Notes under the pieces: model-generated
Database searches by the model: none
What the model was told of the DNA's origin: nothing
Seen by the model: only the letters and a program-made list of their open reading frames with translations
Part shown: positions 38,401-41,400 of the stretch, one piece after another
Layout of the letters: the number at the start of each line of letters is the position of its first letter
How positions within the stretch are numbered: the stretch's first letter is position 1
From: Aphrocallistes beatrix
Taxonomy: Eukaryota; Porifera; Hexactinellida; Sceptrulophora; Aphrocallistidae
Reading direction: 5' to 3'
Assembly (NCBI GenBank): GCA_963281255.1
Contig: OY725491.1
Span: forward strand, 1,116,001-1,180,000
DNA length: 64,000 bases
Made by a program: the position numbers and the translations under genes

Positions 38401-41400
38401 AGTTGGTTAGTTGATACTAAATGAAATAATTCATATAATCCGAATAATGGAATATATATTATTCTTACAATTGATATATATTTTACGGTTAATATAATAA
38501 GTGTCAACACGTATACACATTCTAACTATAATGCGACGAAGTTGTTTTAATTATGAAATTCGAAGTAAGATTCAAGTTTGCAAGGTTAGTTTCAGCTACC
38601 GTTTAACACTAAACGAATAACCAACTCTCCTGCATTGGGATAAGAACTCCCATATCACACAATAATCAGACATTTTCTTTATAATTGAAAGTTTTAATAA
38701 TAATCGGATTCCGATTTGTGCATAAAAGTGTCCAGGAGAGGTAGGAAGTCATCACTAAGTGCCTAAAGATCCATTCATTTACTGGGGCAACCAAGGAGTC
38801 AATGGGGCAAAGACCCTTCAGCTCCAACAACTTAACTCTACAAACCACAAAGTTCGACGCCCATAGAGGAAACCTCCTCTCACTGTTTCAAAGAAAGGAT
38901 GGAAATATTATGATAAAGAGTGAGAATCGCACCTTCAGTAACTCTCCATTGACAGTGCCAATGAAGACGAGGTCAATCTCATCTATAGTAATCATACAGT
39001 GAGCTGTCATCTTGCTGTATGAGCTGACGTCATACCCAGTCAGCTCAACCCCGTTAACGCCGCTATAGTCAGATAAGTGACAGGGAGAAGTGCCGTGACA
39101 TAATCTGCAAACACCGTCTGGCTACAAAGAAGTGAAATTAAAAAACTAAAATATAGGGGGCACTCATTTCAGAAGTTGGTCACTATACAACAGTCTGGGT
39201 CGCTTATTGTGAACCACTAGGACAGTGGTTCCCAACCTGGGGTCCATGGACCCCTTAGTGGTCCACAGAAGATATCAGGGGGTCCACAGGATTCGAAATT
39301 TTGTGTCACGGTTAATAGGAGGGGGTCTACAGAATATAGGAAAATCACAGTCAGGAAAGGTTGAAAACCGCTCACCAGGGGATCAAAAATCTGTTCATAA
39401 TAGAGATACTTCTTATTAAGCGAACTTGATTCAATACAAATCCTATCTAAAAAATGAAATTGGGACTAGGGGGTCAGAATAAACGAATGTTCATAATAAG
39501 CGACCCTGACTGTAGTATAGTCGGCAAACTAAAAAATACATCCAAACATTCAGTGAATAAATCGCTATTGTAAATCTATACCAAAAGTTTATTGATACTA
39601 CACAACAAGGCCATAGCCTGAGCATACCATACTGGCGGTACGGTTGCCCGGTTTCAACCGGATCACTTCAAACCGGTAGTTATGTCCCTGCACAAGCAAC
39701 TCACCGCTCCTACCATACTACAAGGTGTCTGTAAACTCGTTGTCCATGGTAAACTGTAGAAAAGTGAAGATCCACTAGTACAAGCTTGAATAGTGCCTTC
39801 AACCATATCATCGATATCTGATTGTGTGTACACACAGAGGCTAGAACTTGTTGCATCTTTATCCGCGGTGAAGGTAAGTGCTAGAACTTGCAAATGAGAT
39901 CTGTCCAACCTCCCAACAGTAGCGGTTTGAGGGAATTTCTTTGAGCTGTCACACGGGGTCAGTTCTACCTCGACAATAGACTCAATCACTGCATTGTTCG
40001 ACTCATCTTGACACATTCGCATCAGGTAGGCGGAGATAGCTGGTGATCCGGAGTTCTGAGGCATCTCATGTCTTACTACGTAGTAGATATGGTCTCCGTG
40101 AGTGTATATAGTTAGGTATGTTCTGGTTGGAGTATTAGATGTAACTGATTGACCAATGAAAACTTTTTTAGGCATAACCGAGACAGTGCTTGGAAATGTA
40201 GGGATCGAATCGATACTAAAAAATTGAGTAAAAACAAAATCTTTTGAATTTGATTAGTAAACAAAGTAAGGTAAATTTGGACTTTGGCAGAAAAGATAAA
40301 TTGGTTGAAAAAATAGAAGGGAAATAATATTTTAACTGTTTCTCAACTTCTGATATTTCTGATAAAAAATTTCTAACTTACAAAATTGGAAAAGTTGGAC
40401 TCTTTCCTAATCCAATTGCAAATGATGTCACTCCTCTCAGTGGTACCATTGCCAAGGCAAAATCCTCAAACGGTATAGTGGAAATAACTTGAAATTCTGA
40501 AGGAATGGAGAATTGTGTCACATCTGAAAGGTTGAAGGTGAAGCATTTGCCAGTGAGTTCAGAGCAAGCGAGCCCTGTATGCTCATCAGGATATACGATC
40601 ACATTTCTAAAAGATTTAAATTTCATATATGGATAGATTATCTATCAAATATACTAACAGAATATTATACTTCTCCTAAGCTGCCATCTAACAAAATAAG
40701 CAAGCGATTAATTCTAATTTACCAAAAATATTCAGTGGAACCTGCTATTAGCCTTGATAACTCGTCTTTAACTTAAATAAGAATTTTTACAAAAGGTGTG
40801 AAAATATGTATACATCCATATGTAGTAACTCATAAATGCTCATATTGTTCCTTTCAAGGTGCGAAAACCAGACTCTACACATTAAAACACCCTATATTAG
40901 AACCAAGGTGTGAAATATGTATATAGTATTATGTACAGGGCTGCAATAAGAAAGCAGTTCATTGGAAATCCGTCCCTGGGTTTCACTACTTCGATCCAAG
41001 TAGCAGATTGGCCAATGCTTGGGGATAAAGGCGTAATGCTAGGAAGCAAGTCGGTTAATCTGATCTAGGACCACACCTTATAAGGAAGTCTATACTTGTT
41101 ATGTAGAATAGTCAAATGTTGATCTTAATACAAGGAAATCAACATCACATAGATGAACAGTTAACTTTGATAATACATTTCGCCATTGTTCCCGAGGTCC
41201 TATACTATATCAAATTAACTTGTTAATTAAATCCTGACACTTTTGGGCGGAGAAAAGGTAACAATAGATTTGTGTACTACGTAAAAATGCACATTTCAAC
41301 AGAGTTTATTTGAGTAACAATTCAAATTACGTATTTATTATAATACATATTTATAATACCAATATAAAACATATTTAAAACTGTAGGTAATATAATGAAC

